Below, in pieces: positions 63,657 through 64,000 of a DNA stretch of 64,000 nucleotides. The notes under the pieces are model-generated. The model saw only the letters and a list, made by a program, of their open reading frames with translations, did not search any database and was not told where the DNA came from. The DNA comes from Rhodococcus sp. UNC23MFCrub1.1. GTDB lineage: Bacteria; Actinomycetota; Actinomycetes; Mycobacteriales; Mycobacteriaceae. A program made the position numbers and the translations under genes. Within the stretch, counting starts at the first letter, position 1, and each line of letters starts with the position of its first letter. The stretch is taken from contig NZ_JMLQ01000002.1 of the NCBI RefSeq assembly GCF_000686025.1, forward strand, positions 186,001 to 250,000. Reading direction: 5' to 3'.

Positions 63657-64000
63657 TGCCGGGACGTCAACGGCGTGACGGCGGCAGCGGACCCGCCGGA
63701 GCCAACGCAGGACCCAATGCAGGCGGAGGTGACAACCGCGGCGGAGACAACCGTGGAGGTCGCGACCGTCGCGACTCGCGGGGCGGCAACGCTCCCGAGA
63801 AGAACAACCTCGAGCGCGTCGTCGCGATCAACCGCGTCTCCAAGGTCGTGAAGGGTGGTCGTCGCTTCAGCTTCACCGCCCTCGTGATCGTCGGAGACGG
63901 CAACGGTCTGGTCGGCGTCGGCTACGGCAAGGCCAAGGAAGTTCCGGCCGCCATTCAGAAGGGTGTCGAGGAGGCTCGCAAGAGCTTCTTCCGCGTCCCG
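63656..64000 (+). CDS. rpsE: 30S ribosomal protein S5, 5' part
   Basis: The first 115 codons are present; the gene runs off the window. The N-terminal 45 residues are a Gly/Arg/Asn-rich extension ([20 protein letters not shown]) usual in actinobacteria, followed by the conserved [20 protein letters not shown] and [20 protein letters not shown]. The ATG at 63656 follows GGAAGGA by 6 nt. S5 forms the mRNA entry pore with S3 and S4. Confidence 0.97.
   Translation, partial: MPGRQRRDGGSGPAGANAGPNAGGGDNRGGDNRGGRDRRDSRGGNAPEKNNLERVVAINRVSKVVKGGRRFSFTALVIVGDGNGLVGVGYGKAKEVPAAIQKGVEEARKSFFRVP

Overview
The window is high-GC actinobacterial DNA. Its gene content (antigen-85-type mycolyltransferase, an expanded WS/DGAT acyltransferase family, and a ribosomal S10/spc region interrupted by unrelated genes) suggests a mycolic-acid-containing member of the Mycobacteriales, most like Rhodococcus. 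The genus is an inference from gene content and order; no search was run.

Region 1 (1-39137) is a lipopeptide-type biosynthetic locus. It holds the 3' part of a giant NRPS (six visible adenylation domains, one epimerase, terminal thioesterase), a second NRPS of 2832 residues that ends in a remnant adenylation domain with no carrier, and five WS/DGAT-family acyltransferase-like genes, one of which has lost the HHxxxDG catalytic motif. A three-gene overlapping ABC exporter operon (two ABC-2 permeases and a DrrA-like ATPase) sits among them. The likely logic is peptide assembly by the NRPSs, acylation by the WS/DGAT proteins and export by the ABC transporter. The product is unknown to me. Region 2 (39384-41990) adds a secreted mycolyltransferase-like protein, a family 2 glycosyltransferase and a hotdog-fold DUF4442 protein, with a 32-bp tandem repeat between the last two. 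A 24-bp core of that repeat also occurs inside the first NRPS gene.

Region 3 (42141-47934) is the complete S10 ribosomal operon in canonical order (rpsJ, rplC, rplD, rplW, rplB, rpsS, rplV, rpsC, rplP, rpmC, rpsQ) with its own promoter, a 400-nt leader and a strong terminator. Region 4 (47984-57638) is an accessory island between the S10 and spc operons. It carries a small membrane-anchored protein, a sodium:alanine-type symporter, an aldo/keto reductase, a translationally coupled three-gene cassette (PD-(D/E)XK/DUF559-like nuclease, winged-helix-like protein, and a 1045-residue protein with both an AAA-like and a HerA-like ATPase), and a TerD-AIM24 fusion.

Region 5 (57692-64000) is the spc ribosomal cluster split in two: rplN-rplX-rplE-rpsN ends at a 15-bp-stem terminator, then an APC-type permease and a small secreted protein intervene, then rpsH-rplF-rplR-rpsE resumes and runs off the window. 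The three ribosomal transcription units (rpsJ, rplN, rpsH) share a promoter signature: a TTG-type -35, 17-18 bp, a -10 ending ACT, exactly 5 nt, then GGTTGCC.

The best candidates for something undescribed are the nuclease/winged-helix/double-ATPase cassette, the NRPS plus multi-acyltransferase locus, and the shared GGTTGCC promoter element.
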